Assembly (NCBI GenBank): GCA_937885465.1
Contig: CAKZZM010000205.1
Coordinates: 1-46,861 of the forward strand
Origin: an uncultured Bacteroidales bacterium
GTDB lineage: Bacteria > Bacteroidota > Bacteroidia > Bacteroidales > Paludibacteraceae
Direction: 5' to 3'
Length of the DNA: 46,861 bases
The notes below the pieces were generated by a model. The model was not told the origin of the DNA and did no database searches. It saw nothing but the letters and a program-made list of their open reading frames with translations. The position numbers were made by a program, and so were the translations under genes. Shown here piece by piece: positions 8,361-15,092 of this stretch. The stretch's first letter is position 1. Every line of letters begins with the position of its first letter.

Positions 8361-8436
8361 ACTTAGTATTCAGCTTCACAATGGCATATTTTTTGAGCAA
8401 AATAAATAAGTGCGTACCCTATATGCCCTTCGCTCG

Positions 8437-8467
8437 CAAAGTTACTATAATTTTCTTAATTATGCAA
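8437..8467 (-). promoter_or_regulatory. Promoter for rsmA-corA
   Basis: On the minus strand TTG (8467-8465), 20 nt, TAACTTTG (8444-8437). The -33 box lies over the start codon of the divergent GtrA-like gene (8462), so the two genes compete for the same DNA. Confidence 0.7.
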
Positions 8468-8971
8468 AAATTAGCCTCTTTTATTTCTAAAATTATAGAT
8501 TTTTTTTACGATAAGTTGGTTATTTTATTTCCAAAAGTGAGTGTTGCTTTTGGAAGGCAATTCTTTAAATATGGTGTTTGTGGAGGTAGTAATATGGTGC
8601 TTGATTGGGTACTATATTTTATTTTTTACAATTTTATTATAGGGCATAGTCTTGTTTATTTTTCTCTTTTTGGAAAAAATTTTTGTCTTACTCCTCATAT
8701 TGCAACGCTTTGTATTGTTTTTCCAATAACTCTTTTTACAGGTTTTTGGCTTAATAAATATGTTACTTTTACAGGTTCTACTCTTCGTGGTTGGAAGCAA
8801 CTCTTCCGATATATTCTAATTGTGGCGGTTAATTTATTAGTTAATTATTTAGGATTGAAATTACTTGTAGATATTTGCGGCTTTTATCCTACGCCATCAA
8901 AAATGATTATTACACTTTTGACTGTTGCAATATCTTATTTTGGTCAAAAATACTTCTCTTTCAAATTATAA
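8462..8971 (+). CDS. GtrA-like membrane protein
   Basis: 169 aa from ATG 8462; the frame is open further back to 8357 but the family normally starts just before the first helix. Four transmembrane segments can be seen (from FFKYGVCGGSNMVLDWVLYF, the HIATLCIVFPITLFTGFWL region, LFRYILIVAVNLLVNYLGL, and IITLLTVAISYFGQKYF) with the typical motifs FxxxG and LNKYVTF. GtrA proteins are thought to flip or translocate polyprenyl-linked sugars for cell-surface glycans. No glycosyltransferase partner is adjacent. Followed directly by a strong bidirectional terminator. Confidence 0.85.
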   Translation: MQKLASFISKIIDFFYDKLVILFPKVSVAFGRQFFKYGVCGGSNMVLDWVLYFIFYNFIIGHSLVYFSLFGKNFCLTPHIATLCIVFPITLFTGFWLNKYVTFTGSTLRGWKQLFRYILIVAVNLLVNYLGLKLLVDICGFYPTPSKMIITLLTVAISYFGQKYFSFKL

Positions 8972-8974
8972 AAA

Positions 8975-9006
8975 AAATAAGCACATTCGATTGAATGTGC
9001 TTATTT
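8975..9006. terminator. Bidirectional terminator
   Basis: Perfect 14-bp stem (8975-8988 with 8993-9006), loop GATT, flanked by A-run and T-run so it can stop transcription from both sides. It lies between the GtrA-like gene and the convergent acyltransferase gene. Confidence 0.9.
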
Positions 9007-9061
9007 TTAGTGCATAATGAACGAAATAGAAGAATTTATTGCGTAGAGTAGAATATAATTT

Positions 9062-9823
9062 TTAGAAGTTTTCGGTGGTATTATACCATTCTTCTAATTT
9101 AGCATTGAAAGTGCGTCGGTCAAGTGGTGCGGAAACGCTGTTCTGCGAATATGCTGAGTCTTCACCGGTGATAGGAGTGGAAGTTGTCCATTTGAGAATT
9201 TGGTCGGTCATATCCTCAAAGTGCATTTTTACCTTTCGGCGGAGTGTAGGTTTTGTAGGCAGTTTGCTTGTGAGGCTGCCGTCAAGTCCTGTAGTTCGAA
9301 GCATAATTACCCGCACTCCTTCAGGCAGGGCAGAGCAAACCTCGTATGCGAGACGCCTATTGCCTATTTGTTCTTTTGGTGTTAGTTTGATATGTCCTGA
9401 TGGATAAAAGACTATGTTTTCACCTTTTTCCGACTGAGCATCTAACGATGAGTTCGCCGATTCTGCTTTTCCGTTGAGGGAGTTTATTGCTATATTGGTG
9501 AGTGCTCGTGCTTTTTCTGCGGCTTGTTCACGACCGGAGGCAGAGGTGGCGGGTAGATCGGGTACAACAATGGCATTTACGAGCCGCATGGCGAAACCTG
9601 AAAAAGGGCGGCGAAAGAGATATTCATCGCATAGCGGGCGAAGATTAACATCCCATAGTTCTGAAAAGAGAATAACAGGCTCAATATAAGCCGGATGATT
9701 AGGCAGAAGCAGATGAATATTGTCATCACGCATAAGTTCTGCGCCTTCAATCTTTACATCATAGTGCAGATGAAGAACTTTCCTAACCGTTTTACTAAGC
9801 CATATACGAAAACCCTTTTTCAT
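9062..9823 (-). CDS. PlsC-like acyltransferase
   Basis: 253 aa. The motif LLPNHPAYIEP (about 38-48) is a variant of the NHxxxxD acyltransferase box with Glu replacing Asp, followed by an LRPLCDEYLFRRPFSGFAMRLVNAIVVP segment equivalent to block II. GENIVFYPSGHIK (about 135) replaces the usual FPEGTR block. This places it among glycerol-phosphate or lysophospholipid acyltransferase relatives, but the altered boxes make the substrate uncertain. A hydrophilic stretch around 115-134 (AESANSSLDAQSEK) between the boxes could be extra. It lies last in the minus-strand run, 32 bp after sufS, with a degenerate family-1 repeat in the gap. A second, canonical plsC lies at 22593. Confidence 0.7.
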   Translation of the reverse strand: MKKGFRIWLSKTVRKVLHLHYDVKIEGAELMRDDNIHLLLPNHPAYIEPVILFSELWDVNLRPLCDEYLFRRPFSGFAMRLVNAIVVPDLPATSASGREQAAEKARALTNIAINSLNGKAESANSSLDAQSEKGENIVFYPSGHIKLTPKEQIGNRRLAYEVCSALPEGVRVIMLRTTGLDGSLTSKLPTKPTLRRKVKMHFEDMTDQILKWTTSTPITGEDSAYSQNSVSAPLDRRTFNAKLEEWYNTTENF

Positions 9824-9831
9824 CTAATTTT

Positions 9832-9854
9832 AACGTTTGGAGACGTTCTACACT
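9832..9854 (-). repeat. Family-1 short repeat, degenerate
   Basis: Reverse orientation; differs from the GTGGAGAACGTCTCC / AACGTT consensus at two or three bases. It fills the gap between the sufS stop and the acyltransferase start. Confidence 0.6.
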
Positions 9855-9855
9855 T

Positions 9856-11091
9856 TTAAATAAGCATTGCAGCGGCTTTTTCTATTGCTTTAATTAGAGA
9901 ATATATATCATCTTCGTCTGAATACATTGCTATTGATGCCCTCACCGTCCCCGGAACACCGAGCAGGTGAGTGAGAGGTTCTGCACAATGGTGACCTGTT
10001 CTGACGGCAACGCCTTGTCTATCAAGCAGCATGCCTACATCATAAGGGTGAATTAGTTTACTATCTTTATTAAAAAGATTAAAAGATATAACGCCCGCCT
10101 TATGCAGGTCATTGGCGTATATTTTAATTGAGGCTCCGCTATAATTACCTTCAAGTAGTGATTGCTCTAATTTTTCTGTTAGCATAGCCTCGTGTTTACT
10201 TATTTGAGCAATTTTTCCATTTTGGTTGATATAATCTATAGCGGAGTGAAAAGCATAAGTGCCGATGAAATCGGGCGTTCCTGCTTCAAACTTATATGGC
10301 AGAGTGTTATATGTAGTTTCTTCAAATGTGACATGGTCAATCATTTCTCCGCCGCCTTCAGCCGGCGGAAGGTCGTTTAGGAGGTCTTCTTTTCCGTACA
10401 AGATGCCGAGTCCTGTAGGACCATACATCTTGTGTGCGGAAAAAACTAAAAAATCGCAGTTTAGAGCTTGCACATTAATAGGAATATGCGGTGCGGATTG
10501 TGCGGCATCAACGCAAACTAATGCTCCTACCTCATGAGCCAGGCGAATAATTTCTTCTACGGGATTAATAAGTCCAAGAAGATTGCTGACATGGGCAATG
10601 CTCACAAATTTTGTTCTATGAGAAAGCATATTTTTATATGCTTCTATGTCGAGCGATAAGTCATCAATAATCGGGATGACTTTGAGTATTGTTTTTTTTC
10701 TTTTACACAACATCTGCCATGGCACTATATTGGAGTGGTGTTCATGGCTGCTTATTATGATTTCATCACCCTCTTGCAGAAAATTTTCTTTTTCTGAAAG
10801 ACTCCAAGCGAGCATATTAATGGAATCTGTGGTACCCTTGGAGAATATTATTTCTTTTTCAGATTTGGCACTGATAAATTCAGCAACTGCTTTTCTTGCT
10901 TTTTCGTGTTCTTCTGTTGCTACTCTGCTAAGGTAGTGAACGCCCCTATGAATATTTGCATTGAAATGGCTATAAGCGTAATTGATAGATTCTATTACGC
11001 ATTGTGGTTTTTGTGTGGTGGCAGCATTGTCGAGATAGACAAGCGGTTTGCCGTAGATTGTTTGTTTTAATATAGGAAAATCATTTTTCAT
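9856..11091 (-). CDS. sufS: SufS-type cysteine desulfurase
   Basis: 411 aa. A pyridoxal-phosphate enzyme that takes sulfur from cysteine for iron-sulfur cluster assembly. Seen: SSHEHHSNIVPWQ (about 107), VDAAQSAPHIPI (cofactor-binding Asp), SAHKMYGPTGLG with the cofactor Lys near 230, and RTGHHCAEPL with the persulfide Cys near 368. The short loop around the Cys marks the SufS (group II) class. It starts inside the stop codon of gldB (TGATG overlap), so translation is coupled to a lipoprotein gene rather than to suf partners. sufB is 4.5 kb away on the opposite strand. Confidence 0.95.
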   Translation of the reverse strand: MKNDFPILKQTIYGKPLVYLDNAATTQKPQCVIESINYAYSHFNANIHRGVHYLSRVATEEHEKARKAVAEFISAKSEKEIIFSKGTTDSINMLAWSLSEKENFLQEGDEIIISSHEHHSNIVPWQMLCKRKKTILKVIPIIDDLSLDIEAYKNMLSHRTKFVSIAHVSNLLGLINPVEEIIRLAHEVGALVCVDAAQSAPHIPINVQALNCDFLVFSAHKMYGPTGLGILYGKEDLLNDLPPAEGGGEMIDHVTFEETTYNTLPYKFEAGTPDFIGTYAFHSAIDYINQNGKIAQISKHEAMLTEKLEQSLLEGNYSGASIKIYANDLHKAGVISFNLFNKDSKLIHPYDVGMLLDRQGVAVRTGHHCAEPLTHLLGVPGTVRASIAMYSDEDDIYSLIKAIEKAAAMLI

Positions 11092-12116
11092 CAGGGTTTA
11101 TATTGAGATAGTTCTAATATTTTTTGTGAATTACCTTCTGCCATTAGTTCCGATAGAGTTACTTCTTTATTATTGAGCATATATTGCTCTATTATTCTCA
11201 GTCCTACCCATGTTCCGAGTTTTGATGGTGATTCTTGCGATATTTCACTTGTGAATGGTCCATCGTTAAGGTAGGAGGTAAGAATAATTGTTTCTGTCTT
11301 GTAGAGATCTTGTTTGTCGAGCATTAGTCGCCATATTGCTCTTTCGTTGCGCTCGCACCATTGCCATTCCTCTTTTGTATATCCCATTACTTCCCACACT
11401 TTTTCTTCTTTAAGCAGATTTGAGAGCAAGTATATTATTTTTCCTCTGTAGAGCATATTATCTATTAGCCTGCTTTTATCTGAAGTGAATGGAATATTTT
11501 TAAACAAAATAACGCTTAACACATCTGCCGGAATACATTCAGGCCGCATTGTTTTTTTCTGATAGTTATACACTACTTTATTGTAGTAAGGATAGTCGCT
11601 GCCTAAGTACATATCAGCGCCGAGGACAATGTCGTCTCCCAAAAAGAAGAGGCTTGCGTTAAAACCGCTTACTATGAAATATAAATCAGGTAAAATAATA
11701 TCAGGATAAAGAGAGCGCAATCGCCCAAAACCAAGGTCAAGCGTTTTTTTGATATTTTTAGTATCTGCAAAAATCTCTTGTTCACGTTTATTTGTTTCGG
11801 CAAAGCCGTAGAGGGTGTCAGTGATAAAATGCGATAGTGCACCGCTAAGCCATGCTGTATCACTTCTGTCCACTCCTATTATATCTTCGGCAAAGACAGG
11901 CATAAGATAGGGAAAATCGTCATATAATGCAGGCAGAGAATTTTGGATAGAAGCACTATCGTACGGAAGCGACAAAAGAGCAGAGTCAAAGCGAAAAATT
12001 TTAATGTCTGCGGGGGGTATATTCGATGAAAAATACTCTCTTTTTTTACTGCAACCTACTGCTAATAAAGCTATTGTGGTGAGAGTAATAATATATTTTT
12101 TGTTAAATAACTTCAT
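11091..12116 (-). CDS. gldB: GldB-family lipoprotein
   Basis: 341 aa. The N-terminus KKYIITLTTIALLAVGCSKK is a lipoprotein signal with Cys at about 22. The mature part begins PPADIKIFRFDSALLSLP, the recognisable opening of GldB-type gliding-motility lipoproteins, and carries the later LPDLYFIVSGFNASLFFLGDDIVLGADMYLG segment (metalloprotease-like fold without an obvious HExxH) and LGTWVGLRIIEQYM near the end. GldB is required for gliding in Flavobacterium, and homologues are widespread in non-gliding Bacteroidota, where the role is unclear. The stop overlaps the sufS start. Second member of the gliding/type IX secretion set in the window, with PorW/SprE at 19776. Confidence 0.8.
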   Translation of the reverse strand: MKLFNKKYIITLTTIALLAVGCSKKREYFSSNIPPADIKIFRFDSALLSLPYDSASIQNSLPALYDDFPYLMPVFAEDIIGVDRSDTAWLSGALSHFITDTLYGFAETNKREQEIFADTKNIKKTLDLGFGRLRSLYPDIILPDLYFIVSGFNASLFFLGDDIVLGADMYLGSDYPYYNKVVYNYQKKTMRPECIPADVLSVILFKNIPFTSDKSRLIDNMLYRGKIIYLLSNLLKEEKVWEVMGYTKEEWQWCERNERAIWRLMLDKQDLYKTETIILTSYLNDGPFTSEISQESPSKLGTWVGLRIIEQYMLNNKEVTLSELMAEGNSQKILELSQYKP

Positions 12117-12120
12117 AGCA

Positions 12121-12146
12121 CCTTAGCGCAAGCGGTACATTGTACT
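12121..12146 (+). repeat. Family-1 repeat fragment (AGCGCAAGCGGTAC module)
   Basis: CCTTAGCGCAAGCGGTAC plus a GTAC-rich continuation fill the 30-bp gap between lolD and gldB. No GTCTCC arms remain. Confidence 0.6.
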
Positions 12147-12797
12147 TCATTTTATTTGTCCGTCTTTCATTTTTATTACTCTATTGCTGATAGAGGCGAG
12201 GTCGTTGTCGTGCGTAACGATGATGATGGTGGTGTTGTATCTGTCTCTGATAGTGAGAAGCAGTTGTTTCATATCTTCTTTGTTCTTGCTATCGAGACTG
12301 CCGCTTGGTTCATCTGCGAGTATAATATCCGGTTGCATCATTAGTGCTCTTGCTGCGGCAACGCGTTGCTTTTCACCGCCCGACAGCTGCGTGGGCTTAT
12401 GATGAAGACGCTCAGAGAGTGAGAAGTCAGAGAGTAGTTTTATAGCTCGCTCTTTTGTTTGTCTTTCGTTTTCACCGCTGATAAGTGCCGGCATCATAAC
12501 ATTTTCCAATGCCGTGAATTCGGGCAGCAGTTGGTGAAACTGAAAGATAAATCCTATATGTTTGTTTCGAAAATCACTCAACTGTTTCTCGTTTAGATTA
12601 CCTACATCCACGCCGTTGATACTGACTGTTCCAAAGTCAGGTTTATCCAGTGTGCCGATAATCTGTAGTAGGGTCGTTTTGCCGGCCCCGCTTGGCCCTA
12701 TAATACTAACTATCTCGCCTTTTTCAATATCTAAATTGATAGAGCGAAGTACTTGTAAAGAGCCGAAACTTTTTTGTATGTTTCTTACTGTTATCAT
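12147..12797 (-). CDS. LolD/FtsE-type ABC transporter ATPase
   Basis: 216 aa. Walker A GPSGAGKTT (about 34-42), Q-loop FQFHQLLPEFTALEN, signature LSGGEKQRVAAARAL (about 139), Walker B ILADEPSGSLD (about 160), and H-loop IVTHDND. The length and the HQLLPEFTALENVMMP segment match LolD (lipoprotein release) or MacB-like ATPases rather than importers. No permease gene (LolC/E) is adjacent; in Bacteroidota the ATPase is often unlinked. The neighbour gldB encodes a lipoprotein, in keeping with but not proving a Lol role. A long family-1 repeat ends a few nt before its start codon. Confidence 0.85.
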   Translation of the reverse strand: MITVRNIQKSFGSLQVLRSINLDIEKGEIVSIIGPSGAGKTTLLQIIGTLDKPDFGTVSINGVDVGNLNEKQLSDFRNKHIGFIFQFHQLLPEFTALENVMMPALISGENERQTKERAIKLLSDFSLSERLHHKPTQLSGGEKQRVAAARALMMQPDIILADEPSGSLDSKNKEDMKQLLLTIRDRYNTTIIIVTHDNDLASISNRVIKMKDGQIK

Positions 12798-12803
12798 TGT
12801 ATT

Positions 12804-12882
12804 AGTGGAGAACGTCTCCTTTGTACATCGTACTTCGTACTTAGCGCAAGCGGTACTTTGTTATGGCGTCTCAGAGCGTTCA
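12804..12882 (+). repeat. Family-1 long repeat, supplies the tsaE stop codon
   Basis: AGTGGAGAACGTCTCC, then TTTGTACATCGTACTTCG, TACTTAGCGCAAGCGGTAC, TTTGTTATGG, and CGTCTCAGAGCGTTCA. It fills nearly the whole gap between tsaE and lolD. The TGA stop of tsaE (12880-12882, read on minus) is made by the repeat's terminal TTCA. Confidence 0.85.
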
Positions 12883-13401
12883 AAAGGTTAGTTTTCTGCT
12901 ACCGTCTTCTTGTATTTCGAATTTTATATGCACGCAATCGTCAGGTAGCAGGCTCTCTATATTCTCTGCCCATTCTACGAAACAATATTTACCGGAATAG
13001 AGATATTCTTCCGCACCAAGATCGATAGCTTCTCTTATTGAATTAAGCCGATAGCAGTCGAAATGGTAGATTTCGTTTCCATCGCGGTCTTCATAAACAT
13101 TTACTATCGCAAAGGTAGGGCTGTTGACAATATCAGTGCTGCCCATGCTTTCGCAGAGTAACTTAGTGAAGGTGGTTTTGCCGACGCCCATCGGTCCGTC
13201 AAGGCAGAAAACGCAACTTTCACCGCTGGAGAGCGTCTCCGAGCGTGGCACCTCAGCGCAAGCGGTACTTAGCACAAGCGGTACTTTGTTATGGCGTCTC
13301 CGATCGTTCAGACTTAATAACAATTCTGCGGGAGATATAACTTTATCGTCTTGTGATAACTCTAAAACGCCGTCTTTATTATATCGTAAAAAATATTCCA
13401 T
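12880..13401 (-). CDS. tsaE: tRNA threonylcarbamoyladenosine ATPase TsaE with repeat-encoded insert
   Basis: 173 aa, versus about 135-155 for the family. TsaE is the ATPase partner of TsaB-TsaD in making t6A37 on ANN-decoding tRNAs. Walker A GPMGVGKTTF is near residue 70, preceded by CVFCLD; VNSPTFAIVNVYE and HFDCYRL and the Walker-B-like YCFVEWAENI follow in order. Between the N-terminal strand (SPAELLLSL) and Walker A lie about 28 residues (RRRHNKVPLVLSTACAEVPR...) translated from a long family-1 repeat in antisense, an insertion in frame. The stop codon also comes from a repeat copy, and a third copy touches the start codon. If translated, the insert would sit in the loop before the first P-loop strand. 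Confidence 0.93.
   Translation of the reverse strand: MEYFLRYNKDGVLELSQDDKVISPAELLLSLNDRRRHNKVPLVLSTACAEVPRSETLSSGESCVFCLDGPMGVGKTTFTKLLCESMGSTDIVNSPTFAIVNVYEDRDGNEIYHFDCYRLNSIREAIDLGAEEYLYSGKYCFVEWAENIESLLPDDCVHIKFEIQEDGSRKLTF
13226..13316 (+). repeat. Family-1 long repeat inside tsaE, with internal duplication
   Basis: GCTGGAGAGCGTCTCCGAGCG start, a duplicated CAAGCGGTACTT module, and GGCGTCTCCGATCGTTCAG end. Lies in frame in tsaE, antisense to it. Confidence 0.85.
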
Positions 13402-13402
13402 T

Positions 13403-13433
13403 AGTGGAGAACGTCTCCGAACGCTCAGACTTT
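13403..13433 (+). repeat. Family-1 short repeat touching the tsaE start codon
   Basis: AGTGGAGAACGTCTCCGAAC then GCTCAGACTTT, beginning one base from the tsaE ATG. On the tsaE mRNA it places GGAG within the last 20 nt before the start codon. Confidence 0.85.
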
Positions 13434-13454
13434 ATTTGCAAATTATCTTATTTA

Positions 13455-13505
13455 CCTTAGCGCAAGCGGTACTTTGTACTTTGTTATAACGCTTCCGAGT
13501 GTTAA
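13455..13505 (+). repeat. Family-1 repeat, right half
   Basis: CTTAGCGCAAGCGGTACTTT, GTACTTTGTTATAACGC, TTCCGAGTGTTAAG: middle and right modules with small changes; the left GTGGAGAAC arm is 20 nt upstream as the separate short copy. Confidence 0.7.
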
Positions 13506-13606
13506 GATGTAGCAATAAAGTTACTGCTTTTTTTTGAATTAACGTACGTTTTTCAAAAAAAAATATGTTTCACGTAAGTAATTTTCAAAAATCTGATTTT
13601 TTTGGT

Positions 13607-13614
13607 TAATTTTG
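13607..13614 (+). promoter_or_regulatory. Possible -7 element for the metallophosphatase gene
   Basis: TAATTTTG fits TAnnTTTG, but no TTG is found 19-20 nt upstream (TTC instead). It would give a leader of about 80 nt containing a family-1 repeat. Confidence 0.35.
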
Positions 13615-13620
13615 GTTGTA

Positions 13621-13685
13621 TTGTACATCTCTTTCGTACATCGTACTTCGTACTTTGTTATGGCGTCTCCGAGTGTTCAGACTTA
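13621..13685 (+). repeat. Family-1 long repeat lacking the left arm
   Basis: TTGTACATCTCTTTCG, TACATCGTACTTCGTACTTT, GTTATGGCGTCTCCGAGTG, TTCAGACTTA. Ends 15 nt before the start codon of the metallophosphatase gene. Confidence 0.8.
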
Positions 13686-13700
13686 AATGAGTTCAACTTT

Positions 13701-15062
13701 ATGAGAAAAAGAATATTAATGATATTGCTTGCCGCGCTGCTATTTGCAGTAGTCATAGTAGTCTGCGTATTAAGATGGGATGCTTGGTTTAGTAATCCTG
13801 CTGAGGCTGCATATATAGTGCCTCAGCAGCCGAATAATATCATTCTCGGCTTTGGTGATAATTATAGGCAACGCACTATATCATGGAGAAGTCCGGATTT
13901 GCAGGAGTCTGTACTTCTGATTGATGGCGATACTATCATTGCCGATGGTAAGATAATTGCTTCTCGCAGCGGTGAAGCCGCTTTTTATCGTGCAAAAACC
14001 TCAGATTTAAGTGTTGGGGAGCACAGGTACTCTGTCAAGACAGGAGAGATGCAGTCTCAGGAATATAGTTTTGTTATTCAAGATGATTCGTTGGCATATT
14101 TCTTACTTTTCGGCGATATACAAGAGCAAGATACCATTTCGCCTTTTGCTACATTTTGTTCTGATTTTCAATGCAACGAATCACAGGAGTGCAACGCTCT
14201 ACCACTGTTTTTTGCATACATAGGTGATGTTATTGATCGTCCGACAGATGTGGCATGGCAGATATGGTTCAATTCTTTGCACGGCATAAATGCTACAACT
14301 GCACATGTTGCTGCCGTCGGAAATCACGAATACTTAAAGGGCGTGTCGCCGAAGATTGACCCTCGTTGGACATCCGTCTTCTCCTTACCTGATAATGGTT
14401 CGGAAAGACAGGAAGGCACGACGGGGTATATTGACTTCCCCACTTTCCGCCTGATAGTTCTTAATACACAAGATCTTGTTGGTCTTTCTGATTACACGAT
14501 AGAGCAGACATGGCTCAACAGAGCATTGAGCGAGGTCGAAGATAAGTTTAAAATAGTGTTAATGCACCACAGTGTATATTCCGGGGCTATGCAGAGGGAG
14601 AACCCGCTTATCTTTACCGCTTTCAGGCGAACACTAAGTAAAGCGGATATCGTTGTTGCCGGTCACGACCACTTATATACCCGCCGAGCAAATAAATCTG
14701 AAAAAGTGGAGAACGTCTCCGAACGTTCTTTCGTTTTTTCTACGCCCGTTTTTATTATTACAGGAACTGCAAGCAAGCAGTACCTGCCAAAATGCTCGCC
14801 TGCGGATCAACGACTTGGTTCAAATACTGCTTTCTATGAAGAGTTTTTTATAACATCAGATACGCTTCGTGTGCTGACAAGGAATATAAAAGACGGCTCA
14901 GTGTATGACGATTTAGTGATAGACAGACGTAGCAGAACAGTTGTGTTTTCCGATAGTCTTCCTGACGAACAAATTTCCCTACCGGAGCGATATCAAGGCA
15001 AAAATAATGTGCATATAAGGCGATTCGAAAACCGTTTAAAAGCGCGGTCGAACGCCAAATAG
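13701..15062 (+). CDS. Membrane-anchored metallophosphoesterase
   Basis: 453 aa from ATG 13701 (MRKRILMILLAALLFAVVIV, a signal anchor); an upstream in-frame ATG at 13602 would only translate a repeat. An N-terminal fibronectin-like/purple-acid-phosphatase-like domain (NNIILGFGDNYRQRTISWRS) precedes the calcineurin-type catalytic domain: LLFGDIQEQ, YIGDVIDRP, GNHEYL, LMHHSVYSG, GHDHLYTRR, the five metal-ligand motifs in the right order. It likely hydrolyses phosphoesters in the periplasm; substrate unknown. Between GHDHLYTRR and TPVFIITGTASK lies KVENVSERS, encoded by a family-1 repeat at 14703-14729, in frame and in a surface-loop position. The next gene follows after 30 nt, so the two are probably co-transcribed. 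Confidence 0.88.
   Translation: MRKRILMILLAALLFAVVIVVCVLRWDAWFSNPAEAAYIVPQQPNNIILGFGDNYRQRTISWRSPDLQESVLLIDGDTIIADGKIIASRSGEAAFYRAKTSDLSVGEHRYSVKTGEMQSQEYSFVIQDDSLAYFLLFGDIQEQDTISPFATFCSDFQCNESQECNALPLFFAYIGDVIDRPTDVAWQIWFNSLHGINATTAHVAAVGNHEYLKGVSPKIDPRWTSVFSLPDNGSERQEGTTGYIDFPTFRLIVLNTQDLVGLSDYTIEQTWLNRALSEVEDKFKIVLMHHSVYSGAMQRENPLIFTAFRRTLSKADIVVAGHDHLYTRRANKSEKVENVSERSFVFSTPVFIITGTASKQYLPKCSPADQRLGSNTAFYEEFFITSDTLRVLTRNIKDGSVYDDLVIDRRSRTVVFSDSLPDEQISLPERYQGKNNVHIRRFENRLKARSNAK
14703..14729 (+). repeat. Family-1 short repeat in frame in the metallophosphatase gene
   Basis: 27 bp encoding K-V-E-N-V-S-E-R-S, with no disruption of the reading frame. Confidence 0.9.
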
Positions 15063-15090
15063 TGCAGAACGTCTCCGAACGTTCAGTCTT
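15061..15090 (+). repeat. Family-1 short repeat between two genes
   Basis: AGTGCAGAACGTCTCCGAAC then GTTCAGTCTT. It begins at the metallophosphatase stop codon and ends 2 nt before the next ATG, thus forming the whole intergenic spacer. Confidence 0.85.
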
Positions 15091-15092
15091 TA

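Noticed and set aside
9075..9407. Plus-strand ORF of 110 codons opposite the acyltransferase
   Set aside because: Shadow ORF in antisense; no protein-like composition, while the minus frame has family motifs.
12147..12797. SufC as identity of the ABC ATPase
   Set aside because: Signature and length fit LolD/FtsE-like ATPases; SufC has a characteristically different sequence (about 250 aa) and would be expected beside sufB/sufD.
13565..13580. Second parS-like site (TGTTTCACGTAAGTAA)
   Set aside because: Only the left ten bases match parS; the right half is not palindromic, so it is most likely chance.
13602..13700. N-terminal extension of the metallophosphatase
   Set aside because: It would translate a family-1 repeat and hide the signal anchor that starts at 13701.
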